Source of the DNA: Hoyosella rhizosphaerae
Lineage (GTDB): Bacteria > Actinomycetota > Actinomycetes > Mycobacteriales > Mycobacteriaceae
Assembly (NCBI RefSeq): GCF_014643175.1
Contig: NZ_BMJH01000001.1
Span: forward strand, 1,339,926-1,403,925
Direction: 5' to 3'
DNA: 64,000 bases
In this document: positions 57,601 through 64,000 of the stretch, one piece after another
Layout of the letters: each line of letters begins with the position of its first letter
Numbering within the stretch: the stretch's first letter is position 1
Position numbers and translations under genes: made by a program
The notes under the pieces: model-generated
Seen by the model: the letters and a program-made list of their open reading frames with translations, nothing else
What the model was told of the DNA's origin: nothing
Database searches by the model: none

Positions 57601-60600
57601 GCCGTCGAACCCTACGATGCGCATTCCGGCGAGATCGGTGTCTTCCGTAGCTCCCGCTGTGTCGACGGGATACGACTCGAACACCGCCAGCGTGTCAAAC
57701 GCCGCCCCTGCGCCAACTTCGCGTTGGATGTCAGCGAGCTGCACATAGTGGTGATCGAGCATGTCCGCTTGTTCCCGCTGAATCCTGGTGAGAAGTTCAG
57801 TCAGAGTTTCGGTGGGGTCGAGACGCACTCGCACTGGCAACGTGTTGATGAACAATCCGACCATCTTTTCGACACCACTGATGTGTGGCGGCCGCCCAGA
57901 TACGGTCGTTCCGAAAACAACGTCGTCACGAGAGGTAATGGTGGATAGCGCTACCGCCCACGCGGTTTGCACCATCGTGTTCAGTGTGACTCCGAGATTC
58001 TTCGCCAGCGCCGCGAATTCCTCGGACTCGGCCACGGTGAAGTCAAAGATCAGTTCCTGCGAAGCAACATCGTGCTGTCGTGAACGATCAAGCGGGGCGA
58101 TCGTTGTAGGTTCGTCCACCCCGGCAAAAGCATCCACCCACGCTCGCAATGACGCTTGTGGGTCGGTGTTGCTGAGCCACGCGAGGTAGTCACGATAGGA
58201 ACGCACTGGCGGCAGCATGGTTGCATCACCATCGAGCAGGTACAGCCCTACTAAGTCGGTGAGCAACAAGGGGGTCGACCAACCATCGAGCAAGATGTGA
58301 TGGTTGGTGATGACAAATCGGTACTCGCCACCACCAAGGTTGATCAGCATGAACCGAATCAATGGCGGTGCGGCCATGTCGAATTGCCGTTGGTGATCAT
58401 CAGCCAGCACTCGCTGTAGTGCCGAATCCTTGTCATCCTCACCGGCCAAATCGACTTCAGTAAACGGCAAGGCAACATCGTCGACTACTACTTGGACTGC
58501 CTGCCCTGAGTTGTCGACCGCGTAGGCGACACGCAAGTTCGGGTACCGCACGAGCAGCGAATGGAGCGTGCGACGCATTCGGTTGGCGTCAACCGTGCCA
58601 CGGAGGTGCAGCACGAGTTGCACCATGTAAGCGTCAACGGTTTCCTCTGCGAGAACGGCATGGAACAGCAAACCAGACTGCAGCGGCGCCAATGGCCACA
58701 CGTCGGATATCGACGGGTAGTGCTGTTCGAAGCGGTCGATCGCGGTTTGGTCCAACTGCACCAGGTCAAGATCCGATGGTGTGAGCCCACCGGCATCCGG
58801 CTGCGATACGTGCTTCGCGATCGCGATGAGCGCATCGCGCCACAGGGTGGCGAATTCCTCGACTTCCGCCTGCGTGAGCAGCCCCGTTGGGAATCCGATC
58901 GTTCCTCGCAACACCGGCCCGGACGCGGTCGCCGAGGTAACGGTGTTGATGTCAAGCACGGCCATAGCGGCCATGTCGTCATTCTGCCGAGCGGACAGGT
59001 TGCTGACGTCTTCGTTGTCGCCGACGGGGAGCCAGCCGAGCGCACGAAGATCGTCGGAAATCTCACCAGTGGTGAATCGACCTAGGTAGTTGAAACTCAC
59101 CTGCGGTCGGCTTATTGGCCGTAGTTCGTCGGCGGTGCTGGGGTTAAGGTAGCGAAGTTGGCCGAAACCGATGCCGTTGTCAGGCAGCGACCGCAGCAGT
59201 TCTTTCACCCTCTTGATGACAGCACCAGTCGCGGCGCCACCGGCGAACGCCTCGTCAAGGTTGATGCCGTCGGTGTTGAAGCGTATCGGGACGATCGTGG
59301 TAAACCACCCGAGAGTGCGCGAGAGGTCGGCACCAGGTACGGCTGTTTCTTCACGGCCGTGCCCTTCAAGGCCAACCAGTGGCGTTGTAGCACCGCGCCA
59401 TTTGGCCAGCGCAAGCGCTAGAGCGGCCAAGAGTCCGTCATTGACGCCGCCGTGGAATGCTTCCGGCACCCGCGTCAGGAGCGCATCGGTGACGTCCGTC
59501 GGCACGGTGACGTCGATGCGTTCGACGGTTCCGTTTGTGTCGATCGTGGGATCAAACGCACGTGAACCGAGGTTTGGTTCCTGGCCTGCCAAGAATCCTC
59601 GCCACACATCAAGTTCGGATTCCCGGCTCGCAGCGTTTTCGGCAAGCCCGTGCGCCCAACGTCGGAACGATGTGCTGTTTGCCTCAAGCTTGATTTCCTG
59701 GCCACTGGCGATGTGGTTCCATGCGGTGGCGAGGTCCGGAACAAGTACGCGCCACGTAACACCGTCCACGGCAATGTGGTGGATGGCGAGAATGATTCGA
59801 CCAGCGACACCACTGCGGGGGGCTAGCCAGACCGCACGCAGCATCACACCGCCGTGAGGGTCGAGCAAGTCAGCCGCATCGTCGAGTGCACGTTCTGCGA
59901 TGGCTGTGAATTCCGCTGTTCCGGGGTCCGCCTCGACGTCCACACGGGTGATGAGGCTGCTTGCGCTGACGGCCCCTGGTTCGGCGACGACAAGTTCGTG
60001 GCCATCAAGTTGCGCACGCAGCAAGTCGTGGTGGTCGATCACTGCCTGAAGGGTCGCTTCGATACCGGCTGCATCGATGGTGCCCGGCAATGTCAGCATG
60101 GCGCACTGCGCGTAGCGGTTGTATTCGCCACCGCGTTCGAGCATCCATTCCATGACAGGGGTGAGTGGCATACGACCAACTCCGCCGCCCGGCAATTCAT
60201 TGAGAACGATCTCGTCCTCGCCGTCTGACAACACTGCTGATTGAGCGAGCGCTGCCACAGTGCGGAGGTTGAATACATCACGCGGGCTGATGTGAATTCC
60301 AGCTGCTTTCGCTCGAGTCACCAGCTGAATGGACATGATCGAATCACCGCCGAGGGCGAAGAACGAATCGTCTACACCGACGGTGTCGAGTCCAAGAACC
60401 TGCGCGAAGACTTCGGCGAGTTTTTCTTCGATTGGCGTGGCTGGGGCACGACTTTCCGTGACGAGCGCGGAGAAGTCTGGAGCTGGTAGCTCGCGGCGAT
60501 CGAGCTTGCCGTTCGCGGTAAGTGGGAACGAGTCGAGGATGAGCACAGCGCTGGGCACCATGTGAGCTGCCAGCGTTTCGCTGAGTGCGTCAATGATCTC

Positions 60601-63600
60601 CTGGGGTTGAAGTTCGAGACCCATTTGAGGCACAACGTACCCAACGAGGCGTTCTGACCCTGGTCCAGTGTCAGCGCGCATAAGAACGGCGGACTGAGCC
60701 ACTCCTGGGTACCGAAGTAGCGCTGCTTCGATTTCTCCCAATTCGATGCGGAAACCGCGTAGTTGCACCTGGAAGTCAGAGCGACCTAGGTATTCGAGTT
60801 GGCCGTTCTTGTTCCAACGAGCGAGGTCCCCGGATCTGTACATCGCCTCGCCTGGGGCCCCGTACGGGTCAGCAACGAAGCGTCCTGCTGTGAGGTCTGG
60901 TCGACCGAGGTATCCACGCGACAGTTGCGGTCCGGAAACGTACATTTCGCCGATGGTTCCCGGCGCCACTGGCCGCAGTCGTGCGTCAAGAACCTTCACC
61001 TGGAGACCCGGGAGCGCTTGGCCAATCACCGAGGCGGAAGCATTTGCAGCGAACTCTCGGTCGAGTTCGAGATAGGTGACGTGCACCGTCGTTTCGGTGA
61101 TGCCATACATGTTGACTAGTCGCGGCGCCGTGTCGTTGTGCCGCGTGTACCAGCGATCAAGCTGCGCGAGGTCTAGCGCCTCGCCACCGAAGATCACGTA
61201 CCGCAGCGCAAGACTGTCATCGGCTGTTTCGGCTAGTCGGTCTGTTTCGGCTAGTTGGTAGAACGCAGATGGCGTCTGGTTCAGTACGGTTACGCCTTCG
61301 CGTACTAGCAAGCCATGGAACTGCTCTGGACTTCGTGCGGTGAAGTAGTCCACCACTACGAGGCGTCCGCCGTACAGCAGTGGCCCCCACAGTTCCCACA
61401 CGGAGAAGTCGAACGCATACGAGTGGAACATCGTCCACACATCGTTCTCATCAAAATTGAACTTGGCGTGGGTGTTGGCGAACAACGTCAGCACTGTGCG
61501 GTGCGGCACCGTTACGCCCTTGGGTGTTCCGGTAGACCCAGAGGTATAGATAACGTATGCGGTGTTATCCCAGCTCAGAGGCGCTAGACGGTCGGCATCG
61601 GTGATTGGCTCTGCGCTGAGGTTCGAGATGTCGTCGTCGAGATAAATCAGTTCCGCACTCACTGCGGGTAGGACGGCCTGTTCGCTTCGTGTGGTGAGCA
61701 CTGATACCGGTGCACCGTCGGCGAGCATGAACTCGATCCGGTCCGCGGGGTACGACACATCGATGGGAAGATATCCGGCGCCGGATTTCACGACGGCAAG
61801 CAACGCCACGATGAGGTCGGCGTCGCGTGGTGCGGCTACAGCAACGAGCTTTTCCGGTCCGGCGCCCGATGCAATAAGTTTGCGCGCCAGTTGGTTCGAC
61901 CGCGCATCAAGCTCCCGGTAACTCAGAACTGTCCGTACGTCGTCGAGTTCAGAGGTGACAGCGGCGCGGTCAGCGAACGTGAGAGCTTGGCGGGTGAAAA
62001 CATCCACGAGCGTGCTCTCACTGATGTGGACACCTGGGTGGTTCCACGCGGTGAGCATTGTGGACTGTTCAGCATCCGACAGCAACGCGATGTCGCCCAC
62101 CGGGGTTCCGGGTTCGCGCAGTACAGACTGGAGGATTCGTTGGAAACGATCCGCAAATGAGCGAACAGTGTCTTCATCGAAAAGGTCTGTGGCGAAGATG
62201 AATCCTGCTTCGATCCCGTTGGGATTTCCTTCAGCGGTGGCATTTTCGCGCACGGAAAGTTGCAGGTCAAACTTCGAAACGTGGTCTTCGAATTTCACTG
62301 GCTCGACGGTTAGGTCCGGGAGTTCGAGCCGCGCTTCAGGGTTGTTCTGGAATTCGATAAGAACCTGGAACAGTGGTGAATGCGCCGTGGAGCGGTCAGG
62401 GCGGAGAATCTCAACGAGCCGTTCGAATGCAACATCCGCATGTGTAAACGCAGCAAGATCAACATCCTTTACTTGGTTAAGGAAACCCGCGAAAGGAACA
62501 TTTTGGTCGATCTCCGTGCGCAAAACGAGCGTATTGACGAACATTCCGACAATTCCGTCGAGTTCCGCTTCGCCGCGTCCCGCCACTGGTGTGCCGATAG
62601 CAAGATCATCTTTGCCAGACAGTCGTGAGACCAGCAGGGCCAAAGCGGCATGCATAACCATGAACATGGTGGCACCGTTGGCACGCCCAATGTCAGCGAG
62701 CGCACGATGTGTTTCTGCGTCAATATCGAAACGAACAAGACCACCATGTAGCGAGGCGTTTAGCGGACGTGGACGATCCGCCGGAAGGTCAACGACATCG
62801 GGAAGGCCAGCGAGCGTTCGCTTCCAGAACTCTGTCTGCTGGGCAAGTGCCGAGGTGGGGTCAGATTCCTCACCGAGTATCTTCCGTTGCCATATCGCGA
62901 AGTCGGCGTACTGCACTGGCAACGGCGCCCACGAAGGGTTATCGCCGTGGAGTCGTGCATGGTAGGCGACCATCACATCCGTTGCCAGGGGCGACATAGA
63001 GAAGCCATCGGCGGCGATGTGGTGAACGACGATGACCAGCACGTGCTCGTCCGGCGCAAGCCTCAGCAGTTGCGCCCGAACAGGAACATCCTTGGTGACA
63101 TCGAAGCCTTGAGCCACATATTGCTCAATGGTCCTGACAAGATCGTGCCCGGCAGTGTCTATGGGCTTGAGGGCAAACACCATCTCGCCCGGCGGCAGGA
63201 TTACCTGCGCTGGCGTGTCACCCACACTTGGGAAAACTGTCCGCAACGATTCGTGTCGTGACACCACGTCTTGGATGGCGGTGTTGAGGACCGGCAGATT
63301 GAGTTGGCCCGAAAGTCGAATCGCCATCGGCACGTTATATGCCGCAGACGCGGTATCGAACTGGTTGATAAACCACATACGCTGCTGCGCGGACGACAGC
63401 GGAATGTTGTCCGGCCGTTCCTGCGGCACCAGCGGCGGCCGATTGTCGGTTTGTCGGGAATGACCCGAGATGCGGGTGGCGAGCTCAGCGACAGTCGGTG
63501 CATCGAACAGTTCTCGGACACCAATCTTGGTACCGAGCGCCATGTTTGCACGGGCAACGACTCGTGTCGCGATGAGGGAGTTGCCACCGACGTCGAAGAA

Positions 63601-64000
63601 ATTGTCATCAATGCTGACGCGTTCGAGTGCAAGCACATCCGCAAAGATTCCAACCAAAGTCTCTTCAATTGGGTTGGTTGGTGCGCGGAACTCCGTCGAA
63701 GACAATGTGAAGTCGGGCTCTGGGAGTGCCTTGCGATCAAGTTTGCCCGTGACGGCCAGGGGAATCACGTCAATCTCCATAATGACGGACGGCACCATGT
63801 ACGCCGGGAGGAACTCGGCGATGTGCTCTGTTAGTGCGTCCGTATCGACGACATGACCTTCGGCTGCGCGAACGTACGACACCAGCATGGTGGCACCCGA
63901 CGGGCTTGTCTTGCCCAGGGTGGCAGCAAAATTGAGGCTTCCGTGGCTAAGCAGCGCCGAGTCGATCTCGCCGAGCTCGATGCGGAAACCGCGCACCTTC
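51634..64000 (-). CDS. Non-ribosomal peptide synthetase, C-terminal part (5' end beyond window)
   Basis: At least 4,120 residues of a multimodular NRPS; numbering starts at codon 63996-63994. Order: end of an adenylation (A) domain, carrier protein (T, Ser140), condensation (C, HHIAADG 325-331), A, T (Ser1219), epimerase (E, HHIAVDG 1406-1412), C (HHILLDG 1899-1905), A, T (Ser2758), C (HHIAADG 2944-2950), A, T (Ser3817), thioesterase (TE, GWSLGG with Ser3952, Asp3979, His4096). The second A domain has specificity residues D-F-W-N-I-G-M-V-H, the classic threonine code. The E domain is followed by a DCL-type C domain, as expected. The TE predicts release of the finished peptide as the last step. 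The product is unknown. No siderophore or glycopeptidolipid tailoring gene lies in the window to decide between classes. Confidence 0.97.
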   Translation of the reverse strand, partial: KVRGFRIELGEIDSALLSHGSLNFAATLGKTSPSGATMLVSYVRAAEGHVVDTDALTEHIAEFLPAYMVPSVIMEIDVIPLAVTGKLDRKALPEPDFTLSSTEFRAPTNPIEETLVGIFADVLALERVSIDDNFFDVGGNSLIATRVVARANMALGTKIGVRELFDAPTVAELATRISGHSRQTDNRPPLVPQERPDNIPLSSAQQRMWFINQFDTASAAYNVPMAIRLSGQLNLPVLNTAIQDVVSRHESLRTVFPSVGDTPAQVILPPGEMVFALKPIDTAGHDLVRTIEQYVAQGFDVTKDVPVRAQLLRLAPDEHVLVIVVHHIAADGFSMSPLATDVMVAYHARLHGDNPSWAPLPVQYADFAIWQRKILGEESDPTSALAQQTEFWKRTLAGLPDVVDLPADRPRPLNASLHGGLVRFDIDAETHRALADIGRANGATMFMVMHAALALLVSRLSGKDDLAIGTPVAGRGEAELDGIVGMFVNTLVLRTEIDQNVPFAGFLNQVKDVDLAAFTHADVAFERLVEILRPDRSTAHSPLFQVLIEFQNNPEARLELPDLTVEPVKFEDHVSKFDLQLSVRENATAEGNPNGIEAGFIFATDLFDEDTVRSFADRFQRILQSVLREPGTPVGDIALLSDAEQSTMLTAWNHPGVHISESTLVDVFTRQALTFADRAAVTSELDDVRTVLSYRELDARSNQLARKLIASGAGPEKLVAVAAPRDADLIVALLAVVKSGAGYLPIDVSYPADRIEFMLADGAPVSVLTTRSEQAVLPAVSAELIYLDDDISNLSAEPITDADRLAPLSWDNTAYVIYTSGSTGTPKGVTVPHRTVLTLFANTHAKFNFDENDVWTMFHSYAFDFSVWELWGPLLYGGRLVVVDYFTARSPEQFHGLLVREGVTVLNQTPSAFYQLAETDRLAETADDSLALRYVIFGGEALDLAQLDRWYTRHNDTAPRLVNMYGITETTVHVTYLELDREFAANASASVIGQALPGLQVKVLDARLRPVAPGTIGEMYVSGPQLSRGYLGRPDLTAGRFVADPYGAPGEAMYRSGDLARWNKNGQLEYLGRSDFQVQLRGFRIELGEIEAALLRYPGVAQSAVLMRADTGPGSERLVGYVVPQMGLELQPQEIIDALSETLAAHMVPSAVLILDSFPLTANGKLDRRELPAPDFSALVTESRAPATPIEEKLAEVFAQVLGLDTVGVDDSFFALGGDSIMSIQLVTRAKAAGIHISPRDVFNLRTVAALAQSAVLSDGEDEIVLNELPGGGVGRMPLTPVMEWMLERGGEYNRYAQCAMLTLPGTIDAAGIEATLQAVIDHHDLLRAQLDGHELVVAEPGAVSASSLITRVDVEADPGTAEFTAIAERALDDAADLLDPHGGVMLRAVWLAPRSGVAGRIILAIHHIAVDGVTWRVLVPDLATAWNHIASGQEIKLEANSTSFRRWAHGLAENAASRESELDVWRGFLAGQEPNLGSRAFDPTIDTNGTVERIDVTVPTDVTDALLTRVPEAFHGGVNDGLLAALALALAKWRGATTPLVGLEGHGREETAVPGADLSRTLGWFTTIVPIRFNTDGINLDEAFAGGAATGAVIKRVKELLRSLPDNGIGFGQLRYLNPSTADELRPISRPQVSFNYLGRFTTGEISDDLRALGWLPVGDNEDVSNLSARQNDDMAAMAVLDINTVTSATASGPVLRGTIGFPTGLLTQAEVEEFATLWRDALIAIAKHVSQPDAGGLTPSDLDLVQLDQTAIDRFEQHYPSISDVWPLAPLQSGLLFHAVLAEETVDAYMVQLVLHLRGTVDANRMRRTLHSLLVRYPNLRVAYAVDNSGQAVQVVVDDVALPFTEVDLAGEDDKDSALQRVLADDHQRQFDMAAPPLIRFMLINLGGGEYRFVITNHHILLDGWSTPLLLTDLVGLYLLDGDATMLPPVRSYRDYLAWLSNTDPQASLRAWVDAFAGVDEPTTIAPLDRSRQHDVASQELIFDFTVAESEEFAALAKNLGVTLNTMVQTAWAVALSTITSRDDVVFGTTVSGRPPHISGVEKMVGLFINTLPVRVRLDPTETLTELLTRIQREQADMLDHHYVQLADIQREVGAGAAFDTLAVFESYPVDTAGATEDTDLAGMRIVGFDGVDAAHYPITLVAYVDDALHLKLKYFPDLFGAADMVALQERLAKIMKQILAEPSKPYAQVDVLTAHERSALVPVAGPPGVTTRTLAQILTDAASSNPDRIAVIDGDRQISYRELDERSNQLARVLISRGVRPEAFVALGISRSIESILGIWAVTKTGGAYVPVDPTYPRDRIEHMLTDSGAAFGITTSRRLNTLPGEIPWIALDSDEFKNEVLAQSTAPISADELRGQVYIDSAAYIIYTSGSTGKPKGVLATHRGLENFSIAAQSRYGTTGDSRVMHFSSPSFDASVLEFLYAFGAHATMVIIPPEIYGGDELATILKDKRVTHGFITPLALGSMDPAGLEELRNVTVGGEAVPESVVETWAPGRNLYNGYGPTETTIMVLVSAPMTAEGPVRLGGVLRATELVVLDSRLQPVPIGAAGELYVSGLGLTRGYHDRSGLTAERFIASPFGEAGQRMYRTGDVVRWVPSATGDELELEYVGRSDFQVKVRGFRIELGEIDAVLGAHSSVGVAVTVGHQRANGQTMLVSYVSPRDGAVIDTAVLTEHASQSLPSHMVPSLIIPLDEMPRTPVGKVDRKALPSPDMAALEPEYVGPRNPVEEAIAGIFAEVLGDDRVSVIANFFDLGGNSLVATRVIARINDALGTALGVRELFEAPTVESLAVRVEHAGEALSDRAPLQPQERPVHVPVSLAQQRMWFINQFDTASPAYNVPLAVRLTGDLDVAAFSAALRDVIERHEALRTVFPRSEEGPSQVIVPSEEVVPDLIPQDVADEAELRKRIIRIAGTGFDVQAEVPVRARLFRKSRTEYVLVVVVHHIAADGFSMGPLARDIVTAYHARCNGQQPGWKPLAVQYADYTLWQRTVLGDDTDTNSVAYSQVEYWKRTLAGLPDVIELPTDRPRPAQQTLRGDDVRFTIPAELHQNVEQLARRHGATPFMVLHAALAVLLSRLSGTSDIAIGTPIAGRGEAALDDLVGMFVNTLVLRTQVDGDQSFEGLLTQAKEVDLEAFGQADVPFERLVEVLKPERSTAHAPLFQATIEFQNLGNVSVELDGVRVEPLEFPTAVAKYDLELILAGDGSAHGDLEAAFTYATDLFDASTVREFADRFLRILQVVVAEPTCKVGDINLLSTDERDRFAPVHGPEGLLPQSLPAILEAAAERNPDATGVEFGETSLTYRQLDEQSNKIARALIALGAGPEKVVALGLSRSLESVLSVWAVAKTGAAFVPVDPNYPPERIEHMLTDSGAVAGVTISTHRTTLTNVVTWLQLDDAPTAAAIASQSSAPITDAERTQPLQLGNPAYLIYTSGSTGLPKGVEVTHYGLASLAAEERDHLVVTPESRVLHSASPSFDASVFEMLMAYGSAASLVVAPPSVYGGRDMAELLKDKAITHAFFTPAVLASVEDDGIDELQSILVAGDVCPPELVARWAPGRSMVNAYGPTETTIMSSITAPMQVGEPITIGATTRGFSALVLDARLQPVPAGVAGELYLAGPALARGYRGRLGLTSERFVANPFGEPGERMYRTGDVVRWVDRGPQPELEFVGRSDFQVKVRGLRIELGEIDTALAGHPNVSFATTTGHQRANGDTLLVSYVLLHEGETATPEELTAYLGEFLPGYMVPSVIMLLDQVPLTPVGKLDRKALPAPDLESLRKEFVAPRSELEQAVADAFAYVLGIERVSAFDSFFDLGGNSLSVTTLVGALEKSTGRTIRLQAVFLNPTPAGLAERMQRPDEAPSELAGQLLAPVIRLRPHGRKAPLFCVHPGVGLSWAYTGLTAHIPEDHPVFGLQLPSLTGAQPAESIEVLAEDYIRHIRDIQPQGPYHLLGWSLGGVIAQEMAVQLREAGEEVVTLALLDSYVVAETEVPGIGELVRSFGVDLPASDEITYEDAASLIDDAFGQPTGLTAMHMERIHGGFADAARILTEFTPKEFDGELVFFSAENTVDPSGNERTPQEWEAITTGELVVHEVPVTHQQMVEPAALDIIGPLLARHISAQS
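51637..55584 (-). other. NRPS terminal module C-A-T-TE
   Basis: C about 2805-3255, A about 3275-3770, T about 3782-3852 and TE about 3868-4115. A-domain specificity residues are Asp3477, Ala3478, Phe3481, Phe3519, Leu3540, Ala3542, Ala3563, Ile3571 and Met3572, a hydrophobic pocket with no confident match. The A domain is a relative of the preceding one; both end their code with Ile-Met. The TE has a normal Ser-Asp-His triad. Confidence 0.88.
55606..58743 (-). other. NRPS module C(DCL)-A-T
   Basis: The C domain (about 1752-2195) has HHILLDG and follows the E domain, so it accepts a D-configured upstream residue. The A domain (about 2212-2710) has specificity residues Asp2416, Ala2417, Leu2420, Phe2458, Thr2479, Gly2481, Gly2502, Ile2510 and Met2511. 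I cannot match this set to an amino acid. T domain Ser2758. Confidence 0.88.
58822..63429 (-). other. NRPS threonine module C-A-T-E
   Basis: C about 190-640, A about 660-1170 (YTSGSTGTPKG 817-827; A10 Lys1164), T about 1184-1252 with GGDS as is typical before epimerases, and E about 1262-1725 (EGHGREE, GWFTTIVPI, FNYLGRF). Specificity positions are Asp862, Phe863, Trp867, Asn906, Ile935, Gly937, Met963, Val971 and His972, matching the known threonine code. It should add L-Thr and epimerise it. Confidence 0.9.
63463..63999 (-). other. NRPS: end of A domain and first carrier domain
   Basis: Residues 1-100 are the A8-A10 end of an A domain (GFRIELGEI, GKLDRKALPEP). Residues 105-178 are a carrier domain with the phosphopantetheine Ser140 in FFDVGGNSLIATR. 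The specificity residues of this module lie outside the window. Confidence 0.93.

Overview
The window comes from an F420-using member of the Mycobacteriales (order of Mycobacterium, Rhodococcus and Hoyosella); the genus is undetermined. The evidence is a run of neighbours shared with the Mycobacterium tuberculosis Rv0357c-Rv0412c region (glnX-glnH-pknG, pta-ackA, fgd1, metZ-rhodanese-purT, an Rv0380c-like SpoU methyltransferase, a GH76 enzyme, fba, a DUF3151 gene, an Rv0358-like gene and purA). fgd1 argues against Corynebacterium itself. G+C looks moderate for the group, judged by eye.

Layout. 1-5076: glnX-glnH-pknG amino-acid-sensing operon. 5104-10289: a small propeller-like ORF, a DHA2 drug exporter and pta-ackA on the minus strand. 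10436-13461: a plus-strand operon for ferredoxin, CYP153 alkane hydroxylase and ferredoxin reductase. 13519-16231: fgd1, then metZ coupled to a rhodanese gene. 16429-28273: redox and envelope genes, including two FprA paralogues, an FprB fused to a ferredoxin, a diiron oxygenase, purT, an orphan AztD zinc chaperone and a DUF368 polyprenyl-phosphate translocase. 28278-33861: rnz, purA, the Rv0358-like gene, a cation efflux protein, a FUSC protein and DUF3151. 33937-39726: a secreted CocE-like hydrolase, TetR, fba, GH76 and SpoU. 39781-40408: a promoter, a 13-residue leader peptide, a terminator-like hairpin and a stand-alone LeuA regulatory domain. 40405-46460: a membrane protein, plsC, plsB2 and a YibE/F protein. 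46439-51555: VKOR, DsbA, DyP peroxidase, PCuAC copper chaperone, a membrane protein, MarR and a crotonase. 51634-64000: the 3' end of a very large NRPS gene that runs off the right edge.

How the genes fit together. GlnH, GlnX and PknG form one signalling route. The CYP153 operon carries its own complete electron chain. DsbA and VKOR make an oxidative folding pair, next to exported copper and heme-peroxidase proteins. plsB2 and plsC perform the first two acylations of phospholipid synthesis. The NRPS contains an epimerising threonine module, two further modules and a thioesterase.

Most distinctive items: the leader peptide/hairpin upstream of a catalytic-domain-free LeuA regulatory domain; three adrenodoxin-type reductases within 10 kb of a CYP153 operon; a zinc-box-like palindrome over the -10 of aztD; an operator-like palindrome over the promoter of the diiron-fprB operon; and a PlsC fusion whose HAD domain lacks both motif-I aspartates. 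No rRNA, tRNA, CRISPR array, insertion sequence or prophage was recognised. No stretch over about 300 bases lacks a gene.
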